The translations under genes were made by a program, and so were the position numbers. Shown in pieces: positions 14,821-21,436 of a DNA stretch of 49,710 nucleotides. Under the pieces are notes generated by a model. That model did no database searches, was not told where the DNA came from, and saw nothing but the letters and a program-made list of their open reading frames with translations. The DNA comes from Candidatus Nomurabacteria bacterium UBA5155 (GTDB lineage: Bacteria > Patescibacteriota > Minisyncoccia > Phycocordibacterales > UBA9973): the NCBI GenBank assembly GCA_002413705.1, contig DHXN01000008.1:16576-66285 (forward strand). Reading direction: 5' to 3'. Positions within the stretch are counted from its first letter, which is position 1, and every line of letters begins with the position of its first letter.

Positions 14821-14860
14821 AGTATAGCAAAAGGCCATCCCGTAGGGATGGCCTTTTGCT
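14821..14860 (-). promoter_or_regulatory. RRM-gene hairpin overlapping the recG -10 box
   Basis: A 16-bp perfect stem (14826-14841 with 14845-14860, loop of 3 nt, arm GGGATGGCCTTTTGCT) follows the RRM gene on the minus strand and carries four T near the end of its 3' arm. The recG -10 TATACT (14826-14821) begins with the last base of the hairpin, and the TG of its extended -10 (TGC-TATACT) lies in the stem. There is no separate U-run after the stem. Confidence 0.7.
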
Positions 14861-14880
14861 CTATAATCTTGCGATTATGA

Positions 14881-15189
14881 TTAGTTACGGTTATCGCGAC
14901 TGAAGCCACGATTTCCACCGCCATTACCACCTTCACGCTTTTCGCTAGGGCGAGCAATGTCAACGAAGATGGTGCGTCCATCTAGTTCAGTGTTGTTAAG
15001 CTTATCAACAGATGCCTGAGCTTCTGCATCACTTGAAAATTCAACGAAGCCAAATCCTTTTGATTTGCCAGTCATTTTGTCCATGATAACGTTCGCACTG
15101 GTAACTGTACCAACTTGTGCGAAGTAGTCTGATAAACCTTGGTTGTTGGTGTTGAATGAGAGACTACCAACGAAAACTTTATTATTCAT
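14881..15189 (-). CDS. RRM-type RNA-binding protein
   Basis: A single RNA recognition motif (about residues 3-82): RNP2 is KVFVGSLSF and RNP1 is SKGFGFVEF, both canonical for single-stranded RNA binding. A short Gly/Arg/Asn-rich tail (REGGNGGGNRGFSRDNRN) resembles the RGG tails of cyanobacterial Rbp proteins and eukaryotic glycine-rich RNA-binding proteins. 102 residues, cytoplasmic. Such proteins are often cold- or stress-induced RNA chaperones; function here is inference. Followed by a long hairpin. The RGG-rich DEAD-box helicase at 47,663 may work on similar RNA structures. Confidence 0.92.
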   Translation of the reverse strand: MNNKVFVGSLSFNTNNQGLSDYFAQVGTVTSANVIMDKMTGKSKGFGFVEFSSDAEAQASVDKLNNTELDGRTIFVDIARPSEKREGGNGGGNRGFSRDNRN

Positions 15190-15293
15190 TATATATTTTA
15201 CTTATTTATTATCCTTGCAACGCACTATTTCGAAACAGAGCACATTACAATAGCCACACTATAGCACACATTTCTCAAAATACGCTAAAGGTC

Positions 15294-15869
15294 TCAATCT
15301 AGTGTCACGCTGCTTTTTGGCAAAAAATAGAACAATGGCGGAATAGCCAGTAGAACATAGCCCAAAGGAATAGAAATAACAGGAGCAAGTATGGCCAAGA
15401 AGTACACAGTTGGACCAAGCAGGCTGCGCTTCATGCCGATAATATGACGATCATTGCAGCTTTTATGAATCCAGTAGCGAAGCAAGCTAAAACTGGCTGA
15501 AGCGCCAAAGAGCACCAGTGCGTAGATGCTCTGCGCTGCCGCAGAAGGAGCATTGAGACTCATGGTTTGCGTGACGAAAGGAATAAGTGTCACGAAAAAC
15601 AAAAAGAAAATATTCAGCCACAAAACGCGACGCTGATTGATAGTAGTCAGCATTTGTGTCAGCTGATGATGATTGACCCAAAAAATAGCGATGGCGGTAA
15701 AACTTAAAATAAATGTCAGCAGGCTGGGAATGAGCGGTACTAGTCCTTGAAATGAAAATTGCGCAGTTTTTAAATAGGGAACACGAAGTTCCAATGCCAG
15801 TAATGTGACAGCGATTGCGAAGACACCATCGCTGAAAGATTCGAAACGGATTTTATTGGTTGGTTGCAT
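15294..15869 (-). CDS. TMEM175/DUF1211-family putative K+ channel
   Basis: The N-terminal motif RFESFSDGVFAIAVTLLALEL is diagnostic of the TMEM175 (DUF1211) family, whose bacterial members form tetrameric potassium channels. The 191-residue protein has six hydrophobic segments (about 15-30, 45-68, 82-100, 108-128, 150-165 and 168-182), the normal single-repeat bacterial form. TATACT ends 6 nt before the ATG at 15869, so the mRNA is probably leaderless. A single-gene unit divergent from the DUF5666-like gene. Confidence 0.88.
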   Translation of the reverse strand: MQPTNKIRFESFSDGVFAIAVTLLALELRVPYLKTAQFSFQGLVPLIPSLLTFILSFTAIAIFWVNHHQLTQMLTTINQRRVLWLNIFFLFFVTLIPFVTQTMSLNAPSAAAQSIYALVLFGASASFSLLRYWIHKSCNDRHIIGMKRSLLGPTVYFLAILAPVISIPLGYVLLAIPPLFYFLPKSSVTLD

Positions 15870-15970
15870 GTTGAAAGTATATCCTATTGAGGATCGTATA
15901 TACTAGTAGGAGGCGACAATTTCAGTTATGATTGGATGGTCTTATTAGTAATAAATAAAATGTTAACTAT

Positions 15971-16798
15971 ATGAATAAAAAATTACTTACTATATCAACA
16001 CTTATGCTTGCGGCTACTGTTGCAAGTGCGAGTCTTGCGACACTAGCACTGGCTGAGGATAATAATACCAACGCAAATGTTGGTGTGAATCTCACTGCCC
16101 CAGGTCTCATTATGCACACCCAAAGCAATGGCGATGGAAACAACATGATGGGCGGCGAACATCGTGGTGCGATAGTTGGTAAAGCTGCTGGACACATGAT
16201 GTCAGGAATATATGGAACAGTTACTGCTGTAAGCGGCAACACTGTCACCGTGCAAAGCAAGACATTCACGAAGGGTAGTACCACTAGTACGATGACTACC
16301 TACACCGTGGACGCGTCTGTTGCAACTATAGTGAAAAACAAAGCGGCAAGTGTTGTCTCAGCAATCGCAGTGGGCGATACCATAATGGTACAGGGAACAT
16401 TGACCGGTACATCAATTGTAGCAAAAACTATTATTGACGGTATCGTGATAAAAAATCAGCCAGAGATTGATAAAAACAGCACGACTCTTCCAATAGGAAA
16501 TGGTCAGCCAATTGTCGTAGGTACAGTCACTGCGATCAATGGCAGTACTGTGACTATTACAAACAAAAGTAATGTCTCATACACAATCAATGTAGCCGGT
16601 GCGACTGTAACAAAAAATGGTGACACTAGTACCGTTTCAAATGTTACAGTAGGAGACACCGTACTTGCTCAGGGTACAATCAATGGTACATCAGTTACCG
16701 CAGTCTCACTTACCGACAGCGCAACTGCATCTACTAATGTAAATAAACACAAAGGATTCTTCGGAATGATCGGAGCATTCTTCGCAAGATTTTTCTAA
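15971..16798 (+). CDS. secreted DUF5666-like two-repeat protein
   Basis: Signal peptide MNKKLLTISTLMLAATVASA with further small residues to LALAED. The mature protein has two related beta-rich repeats, IYGTVTAVSGNTVTVQSK ... VGDTIMVQGTLTGTSIVAKTI (about 80-155) and VVGTVTAINGSTVTITNK ... VGDTVLAQGTINGTSVTAVSL (about 178-245), the pattern of DUF5666. The last 15 residues are Phe-rich (HKGFFGMIGAFFARFF), unusual for a secreted protein and possibly a membrane anchor. 275 residues, many Thr, Ser and Asn. No enzyme motif is seen. A terminator follows 24 nt after the stop. Confidence 0.75.
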   Translation: MNKKLLTISTLMLAATVASASLATLALAEDNNTNANVGVNLTAPGLIMHTQSNGDGNNMMGGEHRGAIVGKAAGHMMSGIYGTVTAVSGNTVTVQSKTFTKGSTTSTMTTYTVDASVATIVKNKAASVVSAIAVGDTIMVQGTLTGTSIVAKTIIDGIVIKNQPEIDKNSTTLPIGNGQPIVVGTVTAINGSTVTITNKSNVSYTINVAGATVTKNGDTSTVSNVTVGDTVLAQGTINGTSVTAVSLTDSATASTNVNKHKGFFGMIGAFFARFF

Positions 16799-16822
16799 AG
16801 AGAAATTAGATTGAACATAGAT

Positions 16823-16859
16823 AGTAAAAAGCCAATCTTTACAGGATTGGCTTTTTACT
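16823..16859 (+). terminator. terminator after the DUF5666-like gene
   Basis: A 15-bp stem (16823-16837 with 16845-16859) containing AAAAAGCCAATC and GATTGGCTTTTT, loop TTTACAG. Confidence 0.88.
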
Positions 16860-16896
16860 TTTTTACCATTTTGAGCTATGATATCCTCACAATCCT

Positions 16897-16981
16897 GGAG
16901 GATTGGATGAGTGGTTTAAATCAACGGTTTACTAAACCGTCGACTGTAAAAGGTCCGTGAGTTCGAATCTCACATCCTCCG
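16897..16981 (+). tRNA. tRNA-Ser with anticodon ACT
   Basis: Class II tRNA: acceptor GGAGGAT/ATCCTCC, D-arm GAT...ATC, anticodon arm ACGGT-TTACTAA-ACCGT, long variable arm (CGACTGTAAAAGGTC region), T-arm GTGAG-TTCGAAT-CTCAC, discriminator G as in tRNA-Ser. Aligned with a normal Ser(GCT) loop CTGCTAA, the anticodon is ACT, which would read AGT. A conventional tRNA-Ser(GCT) exists at 25,986-26,070. A TATGAT box is at 16877-16882. CCA is not encoded (GCC-G follows). Confidence 0.85.
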
Positions 16982-17007
16982 CCGCTACTTTAGGGTATAA
17001 TCATCCT

Positions 17008-17643
17008 ATGAATCAAGAACAACAGCTTACTGAATATCTCTTAAAAAAATATAACCCACTCGCAATTCTCATTCACGGTTCACGAGCAAGCGGGTATGCG
17101 CGCGAACATAGCGATTGGGATTTTGCGATTATCGTAGACAAAGATATTGAAGTTGAGCGAGAAATAATTGATGGAGCAAATATCGAGATACGAGTACTGC
17201 AACTTCCTTTCGATGCACAAAAGATTGGAGACAAATGGATAGCCCTTAGAAAAGGGAATGTTAAAGTTGTATACGATCCTCAAAATATCACAGAATCAAT
17301 AATTGAAAAAGTTACAGAATACTATAACAAGCCGATGGTATGGGCGAAGGGAGAGATTTTTGGACACAAGGCTTGGTACCGTTCTCATACAGACGGCATG
17401 ATCGATTATCAGAATGACCATCTCGCGTTCTACAGAAAATTAAGTGAGCTTTATACAAGATCAATAATGTATTGGTTTCATTTCCTGCATAATACATACA
17501 TGCCCCAGGTATATCTTTCATTGCCTCGAATTGAAAAAGAGGACCCTGAACATTATGAACTTCTAAAGGTTCTCGCCGGAAATGGTACGAATCAGGAAAA
17601 GATTGAAGCAGCTGAGAAAATTTATAACAGAATTTGGAAATAA
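17008..17643 (+). CDS. nucleotidyltransferase-domain protein (first cassette-like gene)
   Basis: Pol-beta-type nucleotidyltransferase: AILIHGSRASGYAREHSDWDFAI (about residues 20-42) has the GS-x(10-13)-DxD signature with DWD as metal ligands, and a third acidic position is likely in NIEIRVL. The C-terminal half (about 105-211) is helical, as in aminoglycoside or stand-alone nucleotidyltransferases. Cytoplasmic, 211 residues; substrate unknown. The start at 17008 is favoured by TATAAT ending 6 nt before the ATG; an upstream in-frame ATG at 16957 lies inside the tRNA. The promoter begins within 15 nt of the tRNA-Ser(ACT) 3' end. The stop codon abuts repeat R1. Confidence 0.85.
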   Translation: MNQEQQLTEYLLKKYNPLAILIHGSRASGYAREHSDWDFAIIVDKDIEVEREIIDGANIEIRVLQLPFDAQKIGDKWIALRKGNVKVVYDPQNITESIIEKVTEYYNKPMVWAKGEIFGHKAWYRSHTDGMIDYQNDHLAFYRKLSELYTRSIMYWFHFLHNTYMPQVYLSLPRIEKEDPEHYELLKVLAGNGTNQEKIEAAEKIYNRIWK

Positions 17644-17670
17644 GTTCCAACATCCTGCCACAGCGCCCGC
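17642..17670 (+). repeat. cassette-type repeat, copy R1
   Basis: The ~29-bp unit reads AAGTTCCAACATCCTGCC, then ACAGCGCCCGC. It starts in the nucleotidyltransferase stop codon. R1 and R2 differ at 3 positions, and the match extends a few bases further left (AAATAAGTTCC). See R2 (18,349) and R3 (19,019). Confidence 0.85.
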
Positions 17671-17672
17671 CG

Positions 17673-17710
17673 ATACAGAAAAAGACCGCATGTGCGGTCT
17701 TTTTCTGTAT
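17673..17710. terminator. long perfect hairpin, bidirectional terminator
   Basis: An 18-bp perfect stem with a 2-nt centre (TG): arms ATACAGAAAAAGACCGCA and TGCGGTCTTTTTCTGTAT. It contains A5 and T5 runs and is followed by ACGTTTTTTT. It starts 2 nt after repeat R1. Confidence 0.85.
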
Positions 17711-17725
17711 ACGTTTTTTTGAGTA

Positions 17726-17857
17726 TTATTTAACAACCTCGGTAAAAATTTCGCCAGTTCGTTCGATTTCAAAATTTCCTAGACGTATCCAAGATGTAGA
17801 TATTTTGATAAATACAATTTCACTATCCTGTAGTTGGTCGATGGATGGTTGCCCTAT
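17726..17857 (-). pseudogene. possible remnant of an opposite-strand gene (43 codons, no normal start)
   Basis: On the minus strand an open frame reads GQPSIDQLQDSEIVFIKIST, continues SWIRLGNFEIERTGEIFTEVVK and ends in TAA. Composition looks protein-like, with alternating hydrophobic and charged residues. The frame opens after a TGA with no ATG, GTG or TTG near its start, while an overlapping frame has ATG (MNRATIHRPTTG) and stops after 12 codons, as if a frameshift had split a gene. It lies between R1 and the cupin gene, opposite to both neighbours. The rest of this 279-bp gap holds the hairpin and the cupin promoter. Confidence 0.3.
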
Positions 17858-17922
17858 TCATGGTAAGTCCAATTAGATAATTCAATGCTTCGTATTATTG
17901 TCATTAGGCGTATACTTAATAC

Positions 17923-18321
17923 ATGAAAGGATACAAAGGAGATATTGAAAAAGACACGTTAGATAATAGTAATTTCAGAAAAGTATTATACACAGCAAAA
18001 CACAGCCAGCTCGTTTTAATGAGCTTGAAGCCATTAGAAGAAATTGGTTTGGAAGTTCATCCAGATAATGATCAGTTCTTTCGTTTTGAAGGAGGAACAG
18101 GGAAGGTTGTTATCGATGATACAACATATGAAGTGAGTGATGGTATGGCAGTGATTATTCCTGCAGGATCTCAGCACAATGTCATTAATACTTCAGAAAC
18201 AGAAGCGCTAAAAATGTACACCATTTATTCACCCGCGCACCACAAAGACGGTGTGATACATGCCACTAAGGCTGATGCTGAGAGTTCGGATGAAGAATTC
18301 GACGGAGTAACTACTGAATAA
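17923..18321 (+). CDS. cupin-domain protein (second cassette-like gene)
   Basis: Small cytoplasmic beta-barrel protein, 132 residues. Cupin motif 1 is about residues 46-62 (LEVHPDNDQFFRFEGGTGKV, with His and Glu as metal ligands) and motif 2 is VIIPAGSQHNVIN (about 86-98, with the second His). An acidic tail (ADAESSDEEFDGVTTE) follows. Similar stand-alone cupins are common and of unknown substrate; some are isomerases or sugar-binding sensors. TATACT ends 6 nt before the ATG, so the mRNA is probably leaderless. Repeat R2 starts 27 nt after its stop. Confidence 0.88.
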   Translation: MKGYKGDIEKDTLDNSNFRKVLYTAKHSQLVLMSLKPLEEIGLEVHPDNDQFFRFEGGTGKVVIDDTTYEVSDGMAVIIPAGSQHNVINTSETEALKMYTIYSPAHHKDGVIHATKADAESSDEEFDGVTTE

Positions 18322-18348
18322 TTATATGTATAATAATGTTGGTTAAAT

Positions 18349-18377
18349 AAGTTCCACCATCCTGCCACAATGCCCGC
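18349..18377 (+). repeat. cassette-type repeat, copy R2
   Basis: AAGTTCCACCATCCTGCC, then ACAATGCCCGC; 26 of 29 bases match R1. Directly after it, AGCTACTTTTTGCTATACT forms the promoter of the methyltransferase gene. The same GCTACTTT word lies between the tRNA-Ser(ACT) and the nucleotidyltransferase -10 box. Confidence 0.85.
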
Positions 18378-18403
18378 AGCTACTTTTTGCTATACTAAAA
18401 TAT

Positions 18404-19018
18404 ATGCAAAATCCTTTTGGAGAAAAATATCAGAAATACTGGGATAGAAGACTAACTAAGTTTAGTAAGTTTGACGAGGGTATTCAGACAGATATCGAAG
18501 GATTGTACTCAGTTGGACCTGAAGATATCGCCGATAAGAATGCTATTAAAACTGGAGCAAAAATTGTCGTTGATGGTTTTTGTGGTATAGGTGGTAACAC
18601 TATCGGTTTCGCAAAACATGCAGACCATGTTTATGCAATTGAAATTGATCACAATAGAATTGAAATGGCAAAAAATAATCTTAAGGTGTACGGGCTTGAA
18701 GACAAGGTAACGTTTATTGAAGGGGATTATTTTAAAGAAGCACCTTTGATACAGGCAGATGCCGTTTTTATTGCTCCACCGTGGGGAGGCCCTGATTACT
18801 CTCAGAAAGAACGATTTACTCTTGAAGACTTTAGTCCTTCAGGAAAAGATATACTCGATCTTGCATTTAAGCATTTTTCTAAAGTGGTGCTACAAATACC
18901 CAAGAATTTTGATCTTAGCGAATTAGACCAATTTGGAAAAGAATATACAGTAGAGAATGAAATGTATGAAGATAATATAATGTTTAAAACAGTTTACTTC
19001 TTTACTCTTGAAATATAA
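18404..19018 (+). CDS. TGS1-like (RNA cap guanine-N2) methyltransferase (third cassette-like gene)
   Basis: SAM-dependent methyltransferase, 204 residues, closely matching by eye the catalytic core of eukaryotic trimethylguanosine synthase. The N-terminal KYWDRRLTKFSKFDEGIQTD with GLYSVGPEDIA corresponds to the TGS1 'YWxQRxxLFSxFDxGIxxDxEGWFSVTPE' segment. Motif I is VVDGFCGIGGNTIGFA (about 56-71), motif II YAIEIDHNRIEMAKNNLKVYG, and the catalytic motif IV is IAPPWGGPDYSQ (about 125-136). TGS1 dimethylates the m7G cap of snRNAs; bacteria lack that cap, so the target here is unknown, perhaps an RNA guanine. TATACT ends 7 nt before the ATG. Repeat R3 starts at the stop codon. Confidence 0.85.
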   Translation: MQNPFGEKYQKYWDRRLTKFSKFDEGIQTDIEGLYSVGPEDIADKNAIKTGAKIVVDGFCGIGGNTIGFAKHADHVYAIEIDHNRIEMAKNNLKVYGLEDKVTFIEGDYFKEAPLIQADAVFIAPPWGGPDYSQKERFTLEDFSPSGKDILDLAFKHFSKVVLQIPKNFDLSELDQFGKEYTVENEMYEDNIMFKTVYFFTLEI

Positions 19019-19048
19019 ACGTTCCAACATCCTGCCACAGCACTCGCA
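19019..19048 (+). repeat. cassette-type repeat, copy R3
   Basis: ACGTTCCAACATCCTGCC, then ACAGCACTCGC, starting right after the methyltransferase stop. From GTTCC onward it differs from R1 at two positions. Further right, GGTGTTTTTCTGTGTAC echoes one arm of the R1 hairpin (GGTCTTTTTCTGTATAC), although the full hairpin is absent. Confidence 0.85.
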
Positions 19049-19184
19049 CTTGATTAGTACATACATAAATTGGTTGTGCCGGTGTTTTTCTGTGTACTTT
19101 TCCATTGTGCATGGATAGGTATGGTTGTATAATTATCATGAGCAAAATTTAGAACTTTTAATTATCAACAAACAATATTTATCT

Positions 19185-20042
19185 ATGCGTACATATAAAA
19201 CAATCGGGGTAGCGGGTACTGTTGCCATACTTCTTCTTTCTGGCACTGTTGTGTTTGCTCAAGGCAGACCGGCTAGCGCGGGGCCGGGAAGTGTTACTCA
19301 GGGTACTGCTCAAGGAGCGGAGAACCAATATCGACCGGCGAATACCGGCTCGACTGGCGGAGTACCGGCTGGAAATCCTAGCGGCACTTACCGTCCCGCA
19401 ACTACTTCAACGACATCAACTACTTCTCAAGGAAGCAAGGGGCAAGCTGCGCAGGAACGGATGCAGGCTGCGCGAACGCAAGGCCAAGCACATGCGACAG
19501 CCGCCCGCGAGCAGGTCGCACAGCGACTTGCCGGCATTCAAGACAAAGTAAAACAGCGTCTTGCAGAAAATCTCGCAACGCGGTTCGACCAGCTTAACAA
19601 GACGTGGACCGACCACTTTATGCAGGTGCTCGACCACTATGATGCCATTTTGCAGAAAGTGCAGGACCGTGCGACTGCTGCAGCTTCAAGTGGAAAAGAC
19701 ACAACTGCAACAAGCGCGGCTATCACTGCGGCAAAAACATCTATTGCGACTGCTCGCACTGCGATAACAGCACAAGCGGCTAAGACCTACACACTCAATA
19801 CTTCAACTGTTACTACGACATCTACAACCACCACTTCAAGCGGTCAGACGGAACTTATGCAGGGACTCCGCACTTCTTTCCAGAATCTCAATGAGACACT
19901 GTTTAAAGATCTCTTTGCGCTTCGCGACGGCCCTATGACTGATACTCGCAAAGCAGTACAGAGTACACTACAGACACTCAGCCAAATTCCCGGAGTCGAC
20001 CAGGTGAATACCACTTCAACCGACGCAACCTCGACCAATTAA
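19185..20042 (+). CDS. secreted helical protein with Thr/Ser-rich segments, unknown
   Basis: Signal peptide MRTYKTIGVAGTVAILLLSG with cleavage near VFA-QG. A Gly/Thr/Ser-rich stretch (about 30-85) precedes a long helical, probably coiled-coil region (about 85-200: QAAQERMQAARTQGQAHATA, LAGIQDKVKQRLAENLATRF, FMQVLDHYDAILQKVQDR). A Thr-rich linker follows, then a second helical part (MQGLRTSFQNLNETLFKDLF). It ends in a Thr/Ser tail. About 285 residues; no enzyme motif. ATG 19185 is chosen for the signal peptide; TATAAT at 19128-19133 leaves a leader of about 50 nt. The membrane protein at 20,064 follows 21 nt later. Confidence 0.7.
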   Translation: MRTYKTIGVAGTVAILLLSGTVVFAQGRPASAGPGSVTQGTAQGAENQYRPANTGSTGGVPAGNPSGTYRPATTSTTSTTSQGSKGQAAQERMQAARTQGQAHATAAREQVAQRLAGIQDKVKQRLAENLATRFDQLNKTWTDHFMQVLDHYDAILQKVQDRATAAASSGKDTTATSAAITAAKTSIATARTAITAQAAKTYTLNTSTVTTTSTTTTSSGQTELMQGLRTSFQNLNETLFKDLFALRDGPMTDTRKAVQSTLQTLSQIPGVDQVNTTSTDATSTN

Positions 20043-20063
20043 TAATAAATAATTGAAACTACT

Positions 20064-20363
20064 ATGGATTATCAAACAACACCACCAATGATGCCAATAA
20101 AAGAACCCGCTTCAATGAAACCGTGGTATATCGGCGGCGCAGCAGCGGTCGTCGTTCTCGCCGCGCTTGGCTGGTACTATTTTGGATCGCAAGCTCCAGT
20201 CGCAAGCACACAGCCATCTGCTGCTGAAACCACACAAGCAGCTCCTCTCACGAGTGGTAATACAACCGCCGACATCCAGACCGATCTCAACAATACGCCG
20301 AACGACTCTGTCATGCTCAACCAAGATGCAGCCGCTTCCGCCAAAGCTATTCAGAGTTTCTAG
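20064..20363 (+). CDS. single-pass membrane protein, 99 aa, unknown
   Basis: A short cytoplasmic N-terminus with a Met/Pro-rich start (MDYQTTPPMMPIKEPASMKP) is followed by one membrane segment (about 24-41, WYIGGAAAVVVLAALGWYYF). An external Thr/Ala/Gln-rich part contains TADIQTDLNNTPNDSVMLNQ and ends ASAKAIQSF. I recognise no family. It lies 21 nt after the secreted helical protein and before a strong terminator, so the two are probably one operon and may act together at the cell surface. Confidence 0.65.
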   Translation: MDYQTTPPMMPIKEPASMKPWYIGGAAAVVVLAALGWYYFGSQAPVASTQPSAAETTQAAPLTSGNTTADIQTDLNNTPNDSVMLNQDAAASAKAIQSF

Positions 20364-20380
20364 TACAAAATGATTCTCAA

Positions 20381-20414
20381 ATGAAAAAATCACCCAACTG
20401 GGTGATTTTTTCAT
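20381..20414 (+). terminator. terminator
   Basis: A 15-bp perfect stem, ATGAAAAAATCACCC with GGGTGATTTTTTCAT, and loop AACT. Closes the 19,185-20,363 operon. Confidence 0.9.
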
Positions 20415-20527
20415 TTATCCACTGTTTACTTTCAAACCGCATTCCTTGTATACTAATTTAGTAGTTTCGAAACTATGTAACCTTTGTTTAAGCGCACCAT
20501 TTATTATAGTTAAAAACAAGAACATAT

Positions 20528-20899
20528 ATGCAACTCTCACAAGAAATAATCGATATACTATTAGACTCAGAAAATAAAGCCTTTGCAACAACAGGTAAAG
20601 ATCGTATCAATGTTGTACCAGTATCCACTATGTATATAATAGATGGAAAAATTTGGCTCATAAATTATTTCTTTAAGAAAACACTAGAAAATATTCTGGA
20701 AGAACCGCGTGCAGCATTGGTGTGCTGGAAAGGATTTTGCGGATATCAAATAAAAGGACAGGTAGAATATATTGAAAATGGAGTTCTTTTTGAGAAGGCA
20801 AAGGAAATGGTGTTTCAAAAACTCCCTGATCGCATTGTAAAAGGATTGCTTATATTGAAACCAGAAGAGGTGTATAACATATCGCCGGGAGCAAATTGA
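20528..20899 (+). CDS. pyridoxamine 5'-phosphate oxidase-family (split-barrel flavin) protein
   Basis: 123 residues, cytoplasmic. The pattern is that of small FMN-binding split-barrel proteins: LSQEIIDILLDSENKAFATT, then INVVPVSTMYIIDGKIWLIN, FFKKTLENILEEPRAALVCW, and a C-terminal KPEEVYNISPG like the 'P..IY.......G' end of that family. Members bind FMN, F420 or heme and reduce varied substrates; the specific substrate is unknown. The leader is long (TATACT near 20450), and no Shine-Dalgarno is seen. The ArsR-type regulator follows on the same strand. Confidence 0.75.
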   Translation: MQLSQEIIDILLDSENKAFATTGKDRINVVPVSTMYIIDGKIWLINYFFKKTLENILEEPRAALVCWKGFCGYQIKGQVEYIENGVLFEKAKEMVFQKLPDRIVKGLLILKPEEVYNISPGAN

Positions 20900-20972
20900 T
20901 ACCGAGGCTCATTTTTAATAAAAAAACAACCGCTTGCAATGCCCACTGTATTTGTTGCATACTTTAGAAACT

Positions 20973-21278
20973 ATGAAGATTAAACAACCGCTACCTCGTA
21001 AGACTTATGAGAGAAATGCTGAAATATACAAAATACTGGCCAATGCCAAGCGTCTGGAGATTCTCAATTTGCTGCGGGAACAAGAAATGTCCGTCGAGGA
21101 TCTGATTAAGACACTCGGCATTCCTAAAGCAAACGTGTCGCAACATCTTGCATTGCTTCGCCATGCAGATTTGGTCACGGTTCGCCGCGAAGGGTTGAAT
21201 GGATACTACAATATTATTGATCCTCGGATTGTTGAGCCGTGCAGAATTTTGCACCAGCTGGCAATCAAGCGGGGATAG
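20973..21278 (+). CDS. ArsR-type winged-helix transcriptional regulator
   Basis: Dimeric DNA-binding repressor family. The winged HTH is clear: EIYKILANAKRLEILNLLRE, MSVEDLIKTLGIPKANVSQH (recognition helix), LALLRHADLVTVRREGLNGY. 101 residues, close to the minimum for the family. I see no cysteine metal-binding motif such as ELCVCDL, so the signal is probably not arsenic or cadmium. The start at 20973 is chosen because CATACT lies 9 nt upstream and the longer frame from 20934 adds unrelated residues. Ends 16 nt before tRNA-Ser(CGA). Confidence 0.85.
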   Translation: MKIKQPLPRKTYERNAEIYKILANAKRLEILNLLREQEMSVEDLIKTLGIPKANVSQHLALLRHADLVTVRREGLNGYYNIIDPRIVEPCRILHQLAIKRG

Positions 21279-21294
21279 CTGCTGCGCAAACAAT

Positions 21295-21381
21295 GGAGAC
21301 GTGGCTGAGTGGTTGAAGGCACCGGTTTCGAAAACCGGCATATGAGCAATCGTATCGAGGGTTCAAATCCCCCCGTCTCCG
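21295..21381 (+). tRNA. tRNA-Ser(CGA)
   Basis: Class II tRNA: acceptor GGAGACG/CGTCTCC, D-arm GCTGAGTGGTTGAAGGC, anticodon arm CCGGT-TTCGAAA-ACCGG (anticodon CGA), long variable arm, T-arm GAGGG-TTCAAAT-CCCCC (one G-to-C apposition), discriminator G. Reads TCG. CCA not encoded. Confidence 0.92.
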
Positions 21382-21436
21382 CAAGTTATTCTTTCTTCAT
21401 GTTTAATTCATCAATTATTGTTATTATAGTAACGAC

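Noticed and set aside
17642..19048. R1-R3 as a CRISPR array
   Set aside because: Only three copies, about 670-710 bp apart with whole genes between them, and no cas genes in the window.
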